Assembly (NCBI GenBank): GCA_023055355.1
Contig: JALJCS010000022.1
Location: 14,198,501-14,262,500 of the forward strand
Direction of reading: 5' to 3'
Origin: Agelaius tricolor
Lineage: Eukaryota > Chordata > Aves > Passeriformes > Icteridae
Length of the DNA: 64,000 nt
This document shows, in pieces, positions 24,051-34,600 of the stretch. Every line of letters starts with the position of its first letter. The stretch's first letter is position 1. Made by a program: the position numbers and the translations under genes. The notes beneath the pieces are model-generated. The model was not told where the DNA came from, ran no database searches, and saw only the letters and a program-made list of their open reading frames with translations.

Positions 24051-24082
24051 TTTTAAGAGCGGCGCGAGGCGGCGGTGACGTC
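24051..24082 (+). promoter_or_regulatory. INPP5A: TATA-like box and CRE-like site of the INPP5A core promoter
   Basis: TTTTAAGAG (24051-24059) is the only AT-rich block within several hundred GC-rich bases, and TGACGTC (24076-24082) matches seven of eight bases of the CREB/ATF palindrome. If the TATA-like block works, transcription would begin near 24080-24085, leaving a leader of about 400 nt. Both assignments are motif-based inferences. Confidence 0.45.
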
Positions 24083-24234
24083 GCGCGCGCAGAGCGCTAG
24101 CCCGGCGCGCCCGCCCGCCCGCACAGCCGGGAGCGGCGGCGGCACCGCGGAGCGCCCGGACCCGCCCCGGCACCGGCCCCGCCGAGCCCTGCACGGCCCG
24201 CACCGCACCGCCCCGCCGGCACCGCCGCCCTGCC

Positions 24235-24330
24235 ATGCGCCGCGGCCCGGCGCCAGCCTCCGCCGGCGGGAGCCGTCCCGGCAGCAGCAACAGCAGCAGC
24301 AGCAGCAGCGCGGCGGCGGGCGAGCGCTGA
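24235..24330 (+). CDS. Upstream ORF 1 in the INPP5A leader (31 codons, Ser-rich)
   Basis: The frame ATG-CGC-CGC-GGC... ends at TGA 24328-24330 and would give a basic, Ala/Gly/Ser-rich peptide. It contains six consecutive AGC serine codons from the leader's CAG/AGC microsatellite. The context has G at -3 but C at +4, so it is moderate. It lies in a different frame from the main coding sequence and does not overlap it. Changes in the repeat length would alter the peptide by one serine per unit without breaking the frame. Its translation is inferred, and a regulatory effect on INPP5A is plausible but unproven. Confidence 0.4.
   Translation: MRRGPAPASAGGSRPGSSNSSSSSSAAAGER
24282..24308 (+). repeat. 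CAG microsatellite in the INPP5A leader
   Basis: Two CAG, one CAA, then six CAG units. It lies inside upstream ORF 1, where it is read as AGC (Ser) with one AAC (Asn). The CAA interruption is expected to reduce slippage. Confidence 0.95.
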
Positions 24331-24352
24331 GCCGCGGCCCCGCAGGGCGCGG

Positions 24353-24394
24353 ATGTTCGCGGGCTGCCCGCGCCGGGAGCTCTCGCTGCGCTGA
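24353..24394 (+). CDS. Upstream ORF 2 in the INPP5A leader (13 codons)
   Basis: ATG-TTC-GCG... ends at TGA 24392-24394. It is in the same frame as the INPP5A coding sequence, and its stop prevents any N-terminal extension. The context is weak (C at -3, T at +4). It would terminate 96 bases before the main ATG, so reinitiation or leaky scanning would be needed if it is translated. Confidence 0.3.
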   Translation: MFAGCPRRELSLR

Positions 24395-24490
24395 CGGGGC
24401 GGGCCCGGCGCCCCGCTCGCCGCAGCGCCCCGCGCCCGCCCCCGGGCTCCCCGCAGCGCCGCCGCTCCCGGCCGCGCTTCCGCCCGCGCC

Positions 24491-24565
24491 ATGGCGGGGA
24501 AGGCGGCCGCGGCCGGCGCCGGGGTGCTCCTGGTCACCGCCAACGTCGGGTCCCTCTTCGACGAC
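24491..24565 (+). CDS. INPP5A: INPP5A coding exon 1 (inositol polyphosphate-5-phosphatase A), partial
   Basis: INPP5A removes the 5-phosphate from Ins(1,4,5)P3 and Ins(1,3,4,5)P4, ending the calcium-release signal. It is a membrane-associated enzyme of about 412 residues anchored by C-terminal prenylation. Only the first 25 codons are here. The peptide begins MAGKAAAAGAG and continues VLLVTANVGSLFDD, which matches the vertebrate INPP5A N-terminus as I remember it, with about three differences confined to residues 8-11. VLLVTANVGS is the first beta strand of the exonuclease-endonuclease-phosphatase fold, and Asn18 corresponds to the conserved active-site Asn of 5-phosphatases. The ATG context gccATGG is strong, an in-frame stop lies upstream at 24392, and the exon ends at a perfect GTAAGT donor in phase 0, after Asp25. 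Exon 2, expected to resume with Pro-Glu-Asn-Leu, was not found downstream. Confidence 0.95.
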
Positions 24566-24880
24566 GTAAGTACCGCGGGCACCGGGGCGAGCGGGGGTCC
24601 GCGGGCCGCCGGTCGCAGCGCCGCCCGCCCCCCGCGCTGCCGCTGCCGCCCCGACCGCGGGTGCCGGTGGTGCTGGGGGCCCGGCGGCCGTCCGGCCGAG
24701 CCCCGGCGCCTCCCGGGGGTGGGACGGCTCTGCCGGAGCGCGGGGCGGCGGCACGGCCGCGGGAGCGCCGGGGGAAGGGAGCGCCGCTGCCGCGTCCCGG
24801 TCCCCGGGGTGGTCGTCGGGCGGCACCGTCCGCAGCGCCCGGGCCCCTCCGCGGCGCCTTGCCCGCCTCCGGGCGCTCTT

Positions 24881-26446
24881 CTCCTGCCGCCGGGCACAGT
24901 GGGGCACCAAAATGCAGCGTAATTTCTGCTCGGCGTAGTGACAGGGCAGAGCTCCGGAACGCTTCTCGTCCCTGCAGATGAGGCGAGAGCCGCAGCTGGC
25001 ACGGGCCAGCAGGGCGAGGAACGCTCGGTTCCGCTCGGCTCGGTGCGTGAGTGAAGGCAGATGCTGATGACCATCGCTAGGCTCCGCACCCCGGACGCTG
25101 CCCCGAGAGCCGCTGGAGCCGCTAGCAAAGCCTCCCTGTGCCCGAGCAGTGAGGACGCGTCCCACAGAGCGAGGGGAGCATTTCCAGGGCTTTGCTCGTT
25201 ATAAAGTAGTGCACCTCTGGCAGAGAATTGGGTCCAGGCTTGTGCTGTGTGTTAGGAGGGGCTTTGCTCTAAGCCTGATGCACAGAGCCCCGAGGTGCAC
25301 TAACCCAGGGAGTTTTTTTGTCTGGTCTTCAAAGTCCACTTAGCTTTTTCATCACTTTAAAGCCTTTTCTGGCGTTCAGACTTTGATTGTAACTGCTGTA
25401 GACAAAGGATGCAGTTCACCTTCTCTTCAACTTAAATGGACTTTTACTGTTATCACCACAGTTAATTTTACACTTGGGCGTGCCGCTTGGTATTAAAATA
25501 ACGTTGTGAAATGTTCGTGTCACGGGTATTGCCGTGGCTGTGGCCTTGGGCATACCCAGCCTCTGTGTGTGAGTGATGCTGGAGTGTTCAGCAGGTGGTT
25601 CCTGCCTTTTTCCTCCTCCGTGCTGGAGCCGCGGGGTGACAGCTCTGTGCACTATCCATGAGCCCCGTGACTCGCTGTGCTCCTCCTGTGCCTTGGCAGG
25701 GGCAGTGCCCCCGCAGGCTCCCCGGCCCTTTCCTGCCTGTTCCTGGTGGGTGTTGGGGCTCCTGAGCGTGCTGGCTGAGCGGCGTTCGCTGCTGCAGAGG
25801 GAACGCGCTTCAGCTCCAGCCAGCTGCTGCCTTGCCATCACAAACTGAGCTTTCTGCAGCAGCGAAACCGGGCGTGTTTGGATCAGTTCCACTGCAGGGT
25901 GGGACATGGAAAGATGCTCTGAACGTCTATGGTTGTGGTCCTGGTGTGTGGCTGTTGGAGTTAGGACTGGGGGCTGCCTGGCCGGGCTTCTGCAGTTACA
26001 TTAGTGCAGGTTGGGTGCAGAGAAGGTGACATGAGCTGGGTTTGGGGACTTGGCTCTCGAGCTGTGTGTGGGAGCTGTCAGTGGCTGCTTCTGCTTGCTG
26101 GGCCCTTCCCGTGCAGTCGAGGAATATGTTTCTCTGCTGTGACCTGGAATGGTTTCAGTCCTGAACAAGGACTTGCTTTGATGAACTGGGCCAGAGCTGG
26201 GCTGGAAAACCACTTCCCATTCCTTTAACTCGTGTTTTCTATTTCTGATTTCAGTGGGTGATATGTATTTTAGTTTAACGCTGCACTCTTAGTGAGATGT
26301 AGCCTGAGCTCCAGGCTGTGTAACAGCGTGTGCTGTCACAGGGCAGTGCAGGGGTGCTGGCAGATGGGGTGGCCAGGCCAGGCACCCTCACTCACACACT
26401 GCTGCTGGCCCTGTGCTGGGCTCCTGTCTGCAGTGGCCAGAGCCCC
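24881..26446 (+). other. Intron 1 segment, nothing recognised
   Basis: GC falls from the CpG island to a mixed background. The frames around 25.4-26.2 kb occur on both strands and carry no domain. Early intron-1 enhancers are common in large genes, but no motif cluster marks one here. Confidence 0.55.
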
Positions 26447-26620
26447 CTGTGGGGAGCCTTCCCCACTCTGGGGGAGCCTTCCCCACTCTGGGGGAGCCAT
26501 TCCCCTCTGTGGGAGCCATTCCCTCTGTGGGAGCCTTCCCCCCTCTGGGGAGCATTCCCCTGAGCCCTCTGGGGGAGCCATTCCCCTCTGGGGAGCATTC
26601 CCTGTGGGAAGCGTTCCCTC
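26447..26620. repeat. Degenerate minisatellite, 16-21-bp unit, about nine copies
   Basis: Copies of 'ctctgggggagccattcccc' vary between 'agccttcccca', 'agccattcccct' and 'agcattccct', with small length changes. The strand has alternating GGGG and CCCC runs. Open frames across it on both strands are repeat artefacts. Confidence 0.88.
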
Positions 26621-27374
26621 TGCAGCTCCGGGGCAGGTGCCCGTGTGCGAGGCTGCGGGGCCAGGCTGGGTCTGGGCAGGGGGCTCTGGTGCTGGGGGGT
26701 TCCAGCCCCGTCCCACCCAGCAAATCCCTGATGGCTCTGGGCTGCCCTGTGTCCCTCTGTTCCTGAGCGGGGCTGTGTGGCAGCAGCATGGTTTGCACTT
26801 CAGGTGTGTTTTGTGTGAGCGCTGTTTGCTTGTGTGTGCAAATGCTCTTGAGACCAGCATTTCATAGCTCAAAATACCTTTGGTAGGCAGGTAGGCCTGG
26901 GTGGACAGTCTTTCCTAGATCAGGAAAAGCCGACCTGCCTGTACTTTTGCAAAGAGGGGAAAGTTGCTTTTTTTGCTCTCCAGTTGCCAGAAGCAAGTCA
27001 GGATAACATATGAGTTTGCTCCTGCCAGCCATCCCCATCCACTAATTACCTGTTGCAGTGGTGACCTGGGAGCTCATGAATAAATATGTGAAAGTGAAGA
27101 GGGACTGAGCTGGGTTCATTTCATTCCTCTAGTAGCTTTGCTGCTTCATTAAAAATATTAGTGGAATATTAGATTTTCAAATATTCTTCCAAGTTACACG
27201 AACATGTGCATTTCATGAATATGAATGTGTATGATTTTTGGTACCTTTGTGTTTAGTTAAGCATTTAATGCTTTTCTTGCTGTAGAATAATTTCCTGGTT
27301 TTATCACAGTATACACAGTAACAAAAGATGGAGTTCACCCTACCCATGAGTCACTCTTTCTCTTTTCCCCCTTC
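26621..27374 (+). other. Intron 1 segment, nothing recognised
   Basis: GC-rich at first, then AT-rich from about 27.1 kb, with stops in all frames. Confidence 0.55.
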
Positions 27375-27455
27375 TCAGATGCCCCTGCCTATGGCAGGGG
27401 AATGCAATTAGATGATCTTTAAAAGTCCCTTCCAACTCAAACCTGTTATCTATCC
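27375..27455 (+). mobile_element. Short CR1 LINE 3' end, plus orientation
   Basis: The sequence reads 'gatgcccctgcctatggc', 'aggggaatgcaattagat', 'gatctttaaaagtccctt', and 'ccaactcaaacctgttat', matching the last 80 or so bases of CR1. The terminal 'gattctgtga' repeat is degraded. Confidence 0.85.
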
Positions 27456-30400
27456 TCTCTCTCCCTCCCTGATTTCTTGCTTCCTTTGCTTCCTCTCTCT
27501 GCATTGACAAAATTTCACATGTACCTTGCAGTGAGCTGAGTGCTGTGGTGGGCACAGAATCCATTTGCCTGGCACTGCACTGCTTTTGCTGTACAGGGGT
27601 TTAATTTGTGTCCTGTGGTTTTTTCCAATCTGGTATATCCCCTTCACTCTGTTCAGGTGCTTCTAAACAGCTCAGTGCCGCCTTTGCTGCGGCAGACCCT
27701 GGAGAGGGCTGTGGGCAGCAGGTGAGTGGAGGCATTGCCCTCAGCACAGGAGCTGTGGCTGCTTCTGCTGCAGGGGCACCTCTGCAGCTGTGCTGTTGTG
27801 GCTGCCCCAGGAGTTTGGTTGCTGTGTGCTCTGTGTTTATCTGGTGCAGGCACAAACACTGGGAAACCACCTTGGTGCTCTCACCTGAGAATCATCTCTT
27901 GCTCCGGGTCAGTCTCAGGTGACTTTGACCATCTGGGTTGGTTTTCCAACACAGATTGTGTCCCCGCACAATTAGACAGACGTTAAGTGTCTCCATGCAG
28001 GTCTTTAGGGAAAGGATTTCCAAGATGCCCGGCAGACTTAGCTGTACAGGTTCTGACATTTCTCCCCAGTTGGAAAATAGTTCATTTGTTCCAGTTGTCT
28101 TTGAAATTGCAGTGCATGAGCCTAAATCAGGTTGGAGCTTGCAAAACCCTTCCATCTTCATGCACTGGATGTATGTAATCCTTAAATTCTCAGGACAGGT
28201 TTAGTCAGAATAGATGTGCAATGATGACAAGGTAGGTAAAAATTAACCAGGACATGTTATTTTATTAGCTTAAAAGAGAAGGAGGGGAGAAGTGTGCCAG
28301 GGAATTGCTGTATGGTGCTGATACCCAGAATTCTGAATGACTGACAGCATCACTGCCCTACCTGAGCCCTGTTTTCTTTGTCTCTGTGGAACACTGGCCT
28401 TCATGTGACAGTGCCATGGTAGGGCAGTGAGCTCTGACATTCCAAGGTGGCCTTCACCTATCCACATTTGGATGAATGTGTCCCTTTTTTTTAAAGTACA
28501 CAAAGAAAGGCAGGGATGGAACTTCCTGCTTCAAGCCCTTTTAGTAGTATTATTAAATAAACTTACTGTTTAATTCTGAGTATGAACTTGAAGTATTCTT
28601 TACTTCTGTTAGAAGCTGAAGTCAATCAATTGAATTTGAAGTAGAAATAGTTCCCATGATAATTTTTTAAAACAGCCTGGCCTTCTGATGGGTGGTGATC
28701 ACAGTGTAGTCTCTCTTTATCATGTCTGATTCTAATTTTCTGATTCTGAAGTAGTGGGTGTAGGTTTGTTTTGGTATTGGACATCTGTGTATTTAGCTGG
28801 TATTAGCTGAAAACTATAAAAGGTTTTTTGGCCTTCATTTTGGTTTTCTTTTTTGATTTCTTTCCCCCATGAATAATTATTTCAATTTTGTGGAATGTTT
28901 CAAATGTGGTAGGATGGGAAATGTATTCGTTTGGTTTTGATTTCTAAATAAGCATTAAGAGCAGCATGTTGCAATTCAAGGCACCCTCTCTTCAAACCAC
29001 AGCTGTGAAATTGAGTGAAAGGTGGAGTTTGATTCATTGTGACTTTTTAGAAGAAACTAGTTATTCCAGCGCTGACCCTGAGGGCGAGGTCGGGCAGCGT
29101 TGGTGCGGGCTGCAGCGGAAGATCAGCCGAAGGCAGCAGGTGAGGGTGGTGTTCTCTGGGATGCCCAGGGTGGGAGCGTTCCCGCAGACAGCCGGGCTGG
29201 CACGGAGGGGCTGGGAGGCTCTCTGCTCCCTCCCGGCTCCGCAGGGAGCCCGGGCTGCTGCCCTGGCCGGGCGAGGGCAAGAGCAGAGGGAGAGGCTGTG
29301 GGGAGGGCCTGGCCCTGCATGGGTCCGTGCTCCTCGCTGTGCTGCCCCACCGGGGGGAGCTGGGGCTGTGCCCGGCCGGCTCTGCAGGGCTGCAGCCTGG
29401 CTCTGAGCGCTCGGGCTGGCTCACAAGGGCCCCACACCGGGCGGTTCTTGTCTTGCTCTCTTTGATGCTGCAAGATTGGGTGCTCATAGCTCAGACTTGC
29501 ATTTGAGGGCCATGTACTTTTTGAGCAATAACACATAAGGCCAACAGAAAAGTATTGTTCAGTGTTGTCTGCGATGGGAACTGTAGAAATAAGTAATCTC
29601 CAGCTTCCCTTTCTCTGACTCTACACTCTGCTTTCTAGTTTCTGATTGTTTTGGTGTCTGCTTTCTGGGTTTTTTTTGTTGTGGGAGTGGCCCTGTTAAT
29701 TTCTTAAATATTGTTGCTGCCTTCTGTTTGTTTGGTTTTCTGTGGCAGACTCTCAAGTGTTTTTCTTTCAGTTTCTGCCATACTCATGTTTATGTTGTAT
29801 TTTAGGAGGCTATCTTGTTTCACTCTATCCTGAACTCCCTGTGCAGGAGGTGGAACTTTGAGGTAGACCTGGCTGCGGAACAGCCCTGGCTTTGGGTGCC
29901 CTTTAGATGCTGTAGAACGGGATTTTGGTTTGGAAATCCTTCTCTGCTGCTCGTGTTGTGCGCTGGGGCCGAGCTGAGGTGTGTGGGCTGTAGGGTGCAG
30001 CAGCAGCAGTGCCCAGCTGCTGGGCTGTGCTGCACAGGTGCTGTTTCCAGTGTCTGGGCACACGGAGCAGCGGTGGGCTGGCTGGGGGTGGTGGTGTTAG
30101 GAACCCCTCCTTTGTGGGTCTTTGGAGGGTGATGCCCTTGCAGCTGTGCGGGGTCACTGTCAGTGCCCCGCTGCCTGCTCGGAGAGGAGCTGAATGCTTC
30201 TCCTGATTTCAGCTCCCTGAGTGAGTGCCAGTCCTTGGCATCCCGAGGGCAGGCCAAGGACTGCTGTCCGTGTGCTGGGGTCAGTGGTCACCTCTCAGAG
30301 CATCCCCAGCTCGTGCCCTGCTCCAGGGCGCGTGTCCTGCTCTCCAGCAGCCCCTGGGTGTACTCACAGTGACAGCTGAGCATGAGCTGCACAGAAAAGT

Positions 30401-31509
30401 CCTCTGTTTAGTAGAAATGAGGAGCAAGACCCAAAGCAGACGTGCAAGAAAGCAGTGACACGTTATCGTGCATCCACAACTTGTAAAATATAAAGCTCTA
30501 ACTTGCTGAAGATAACTGGAGCAGTAACAGTACAGGCAGCACAGAGGGTGGAGGTTTCTTCCAAGGTGGAGTTTTTCTTTAGCAAAAATCCAGCACTTTT
30601 TTCTTTTTAGCAGATAGTTTTACAATTTTCTGAGCAAAAGAGTTTCCATTAACAGCTGGTACAGTGTCTAGTCTTCCTTAAGAAAGATGCTCAGAGGTTT
30701 ATCTTCTAGACTATCTTTTTTTTCCCTTTTGATTAAGTGTTATCGCTGACAACTAGAGCACATGGAGCACCAGGAGGTAATAGTAGGAAAGCACATTATA
30801 ATTACACCTTTCTTTCAATGTGGTTTTATAGCAGTAGAGTTGGCGTTTTGCAGCTTGTCAGGCTTCCACAAATCATCAGTGTATCAGTGTGAGGTTTTAA
30901 AAGGACTTAGTTCCTATTTTATTTCATATTTAAAAATGAAATTATGCAATGTGGGTAGGATACCATAGGAAGAAAGCTTTACACACAGGTCACATAGTTT
31001 TTTAGCTTGGACAAGCACTAGGGCATATTTTAAGGGTTTTGTTCCTCTTTCAAAGTTCTCATCATCAATTTTTCTACCACAAAATTTGACTTCAAAGACA
31101 CAGAATATGAGTCAAGCCCTCAGATTTTATGATTTACATAAAAAGCTGATCTGGTTTTTACTTACTATTTCTCTCTTTCCCCTTTTCTATTATTTATTTA
31201 GTCATACTGTTTATATATTCTACCCCCATGAATATGTTTCCTCTTTTTACCTCAGATGCTTTCTTTCCCTTTCTGGTACCACGTGTACTCACCTCCTTCT
31301 GAAAGCTCTTCCTTTACTCCTCCTTTATGATTTCAAGGGAGTCACTTGAAGGGGTGTTTCTGATTTGTAGTTTTGTGGGAAGGTGAGCGTGGCTGCCCTG
31401 GGCACACTCTTTTCTTTTCTTTTCTCTGCTGCACAGGGGATCCCGCCAAGTTAAACCCAGTTTGCTCTCCACCATGGTCATGCTGTGCCCTGGCATCCCA
31501 GTGGGAAGA
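27456..31509 (+). other. Intron 1 segment, nothing recognised except a weak CpG-rich block
   Basis: Mixed sequence. The stretch at about 29.07-29.46 kb is GC-rich with scattered CpG and a donor-like 'cagcagGTGAGG' at about 29137-29148. It is too weak to call an exon or island. Overlapping frames at 29.0-30.4 kb are on both strands and have no domain. Confidence 0.5.
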
Positions 31510-31664
31510 GGAAATCCAGTGGCCTTGGAAATCCTTCCTGCCTTGGAAGGCAAGGGAAATCCAGGAAACCCTTCCTGCCTTGGAAGGCAAGGGAAATCCA
31601 GGAAATCCTTCCTGCCTTGGAAGGCAAGGGAAATCCAGGAAACCCTTCCTGCCTTGGAAGGCAA
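31510..31664. repeat. Minisatellite, 37-bp unit, three full copies plus partial ends
   Basis: The unit starts CTTCCTGCCTTGGAAGGCAA and continues 'gggaaatccaggaaacc'. Full copies are at 31534-31570, 31571-31607 and 31608-31644, nearly identical to each other. A 20-base partial copy follows, and a degenerate half copy precedes at 31510-31533. The near identity implies recent expansion. Frames across it are artefacts. Confidence 0.95.
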
Positions 31665-34600
31665 ACTGGATTTAAGTGTGGCTCTGGGAGGTGTCTCTTC
31701 CACCACCCTGCAGAAGATCAGCCACTTTGGCTGCCACTTGCCTTGTCCTCTGCTCCTAAACTCTTACCTTAAAATGGGGAAAAAAAAAATAAAGGAAAAA
31801 GGCAGCCAGGTGTGACTGCAAGCCAGTTGTGTGCTTTTAGAATGTGAAACTCCCAAAATACATCTGTGTTAGTGCAGGTTAATACTTCATTTGATATTCT
31901 CTAACCATCTTTCACTTTCTTTATGGAGAACAGGAGGTGGTCATGGGAAAACAGGGCCTTCTGACTTCAGTGGCTGCTTGAATGGCCTGTCAGAGTCCTT
32001 TAGCATCCTTTTGGTATCTTTATTACTCAAGTGGCATCTTCCCTTGCTGAAATTTCCATGGAAATATGCTATTTTTCATAATGTGGAGTAGGTCACATTA
32101 AGCACAATAATCATCATTCTGGGGAAGAGTGAGTATTAGAAGTAAAATGTTACTTTGGCGTCTTTTCTTCCAATGGTGTGTAGCAGTTACTCAACATTCT
32201 TAGCACTACTATCAGTATTAGTACATACATTTAAAATGTAAATATTTTATTTAATCACTTTAATTTCTAATGCTTTTCCTGTTATTGGCAAAACTTGAAG
32301 TTAAAGCATGTATTGAAGCAAACAAAAGTGTTCATTGTTCTTATGATATTTGAAGTCAGCTATAATTGATGGTTTTCATTAATGTCTTCAAGTTGTTAAG
32401 CACTCATCTTCATGAGTCAGTCAGCTGTTACAAATGATGTCCTTGAAAGCAGAAGATCAGAGCTAAGGCAAGCAATTAAGCTGTGGCGTTGTGGCGGGTG
32501 TTGTTCCCTGGTGGTGGCTTGGGGTGCGTTGCAGCAGCTCTCGGGGTGTGAGTGTCACTGACACCTGGGTGTTCGTTACCTGCAGCGCGGCTGAGCCCTC
32601 TGGGCTGTGCTTCACGGACCATGGCTCAGGGGTGTGGTTGCAAGGGCCAGGGTGCGGCATGGAGAGCTTTCCTTTCGCTTGTGGTTGTGACTGGAAGGAT
32701 TTTCCCTTCAGGTTTTGGTTTGTCTGCAGTAAAACAGCTTCTGATCTTTTCTTGTACTGTTTCCCAAGCTGGTGAAAAGCTCTCCCGCCTATATTTCTTG
32801 CCTGCTGTCCCTACCTCTTTTATCTCTTCTTCTCTTCCCTGGTTTCACCTTGGTTTCCTTTCTAATACAGTTCACATCCAGAAGTTTTAGCTGGGAGAGG
32901 CTTTAATGTCACACAGAATTGCAGCAGAGCCAGAAAGAAGGCGATGGGTGATTTGGGGTGCCTGCCCTGGGCAGAGCCGGCCAGGGGCTCTGCTCAGCCA
33001 GAGCTTTTGGATAACTTGTGGGTAAAGGAGAAGAAATCCTGATCTCTCACACACAAGCTTTTTTCTAAGACAAACACGTGTTTTTGCCTCTGCCCGCTCC
33101 CTGCATCCATGCTGGAGGTCGCAGTCAGCTGGCCAGCTCTGGGCCACGTGTGCCCTGGGCTTGCCTGCTCCTTGCAGGTCACTGACAGCTCCAGAACCAC
33201 TGGACACGTGGCATTTGCTCATATCCTGCTTGTGCTCAGTCTTTGAAAGCCAGAAGGAAAAAGTGTTGATTTGGGCTGATTTGCATCTGGAAGCCATGCA
33301 CTGTTCCTCTTAGACATGCCCAGGGACAGTCTGGAATGGTGCTGGAATGAGGTGGTTTGGAGGTTTTCCCTTGCAACACAAAATGTCTCCTTAAATTAGG
33401 CTCAAATTTGGAACCCATGGTGTTGGACTGCAGCACCCAAGGCTGCAGATCACAGCATGGGAGACCAGTAGCCACCACAGTTCAGACAGTGACTGTGTGC
33501 CTGTGTTGTGCAGCAGCTGCCCTGGACTGTCCGACCCTCAAAACAGCCTGGAGAAAGAAATAGCTGCCTTCAGGGCAAAAGGGGTGTTCCAGGAGGAGTG
33601 TGGTTAATGGTGGGAATGCTGGGCTGGGCTCTGGAAATCTGGGCTCAGTTTGCACTCAACCACGAGCATCCTCTGTGACCCAGAGCAGGTGGCAGCAGGT
33701 CCCCCGATGGAGGCGTTCCCAGTCCTGGGACAGGCTGCAGACACGGCGTCTTGGTTCTCCTGCCCAGGAGGGGAGGATTTTGGAAGGATGCTTTGGAGGG
33801 TCTGATGTTGAGCTAGAGCAGTGGAGGGCTGTGATGGCAGTGAGCATGGCTCTGCAGCTGGAGCAGGTGTGCAAACAGGGAGCTGTCAGGGGAGCTGGAG
33901 TGTGTGGGCCATGGAGGAGAGCCACAGCAATGGCTTGTTCCTCCAGCTTCAGCTCAGGAAAGGCAGAGGAACACCTCATGTGGACTACAGCGCAGCCTGT
34001 GTGGGCATGCACCACCCTGGGTTGCTGGAGAAGCTCCTGGCCAAACAAAGGCTCAGATAATCTGAGCTGTGTGAGCCTTCTGCTTAACCAGAGGTTCTTG
34101 GCTTGCACAAGCTGAAAGCAAAACCAGCTCTCTTTAGTTATGGGAGTAAGTACAAGCAGGGAGAGCTGCTCCGTGTGAGTCTGTGCTTTGGTGAGGCTGA
34201 CAGACACTGTTTACAGGATGTGGAGAACGTCACCTTCTCTAGAACATTCACCCTTGGTGCGAGGCCTCGCTCCGGCACAGGAGCGGCCGGTCACAGGCTC
34301 TGGGTACCATGGGAACACGCAGGATCCAAAACCTGTTTGTTGTACTTTGCCTGAGCTGGAGCTGCCTCTACATGTTCACTCCTCACTTCCCATTTTCCAC
34401 TGCATTCTTGAAAAGAATTTTTTTTTAGTTGTCTTGGAATGCTTGAGTGTGTTGGCAAGGCTCTGCATATTAATGGCTGGGCTCTTTGGAGCACCTCTGT
34501 GCGGGGCTGGTGGCACTGTGGGCACTGCAGCGGGTGAACAGTAGAGCCACACAGGCATTGGGAGCATGACCTAATTCTGAATTCTTTCATTAAAGCTTTC

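Larger units (their letters stand above)
24083..24490 (+). other. INPP5A: Inferred 5' untranslated leader of INPP5A
   Basis: The start is inferred from the core-promoter motifs and may be off by 100 bases or more; the end is fixed by the ATG at 24491. The leader is extremely GC-rich and contains a CAG tract (24282-24308) with one CAA interruption. It contains only two ATGs upstream of the coding start, at 24235 and 24353, and each opens a short upstream frame. A TGA at 24392-24394 is in frame with the main coding sequence and 33 codons upstream of it. No in-frame ATG lies between, so 24491 is the only usable AUG for the protein. Confidence 0.6.
23300..24880 (+). promoter_or_regulatory. INPP5A: CpG island promoter of INPP5A
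   Basis: A block of about 1.5 kb with very high GC and frequent CpG covers the upstream promoter, the leader, coding exon 1 and the first 300 bases of intron 1. Visible elements are many Sp1-type GC boxes (ggggcggg/cccgccc), a TATA-like 'cccttttaagagc' at about 24048-24060, and a CRE-like TGACGTC at 24076-24082. There is also an imperfect palindromic pair of TCGCGA cores at 23654-23675. Such an island is typical for a broadly expressed gene. The exact start site cannot be read from sequence; about 24.08-24.2 kb is inferred. Long frames here on both strands are GC-composition shadows. Confidence 0.9.

Noticed and set aside
23216..25165. Long frames (up to 370 codons) on both strands around the promoter
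   Set aside because: The CpG island has few stop codons in any frame. Translations are Ala/Gly/Pro/Arg-rich without domains. Only the 25-codon INPP5A start is recognisable.
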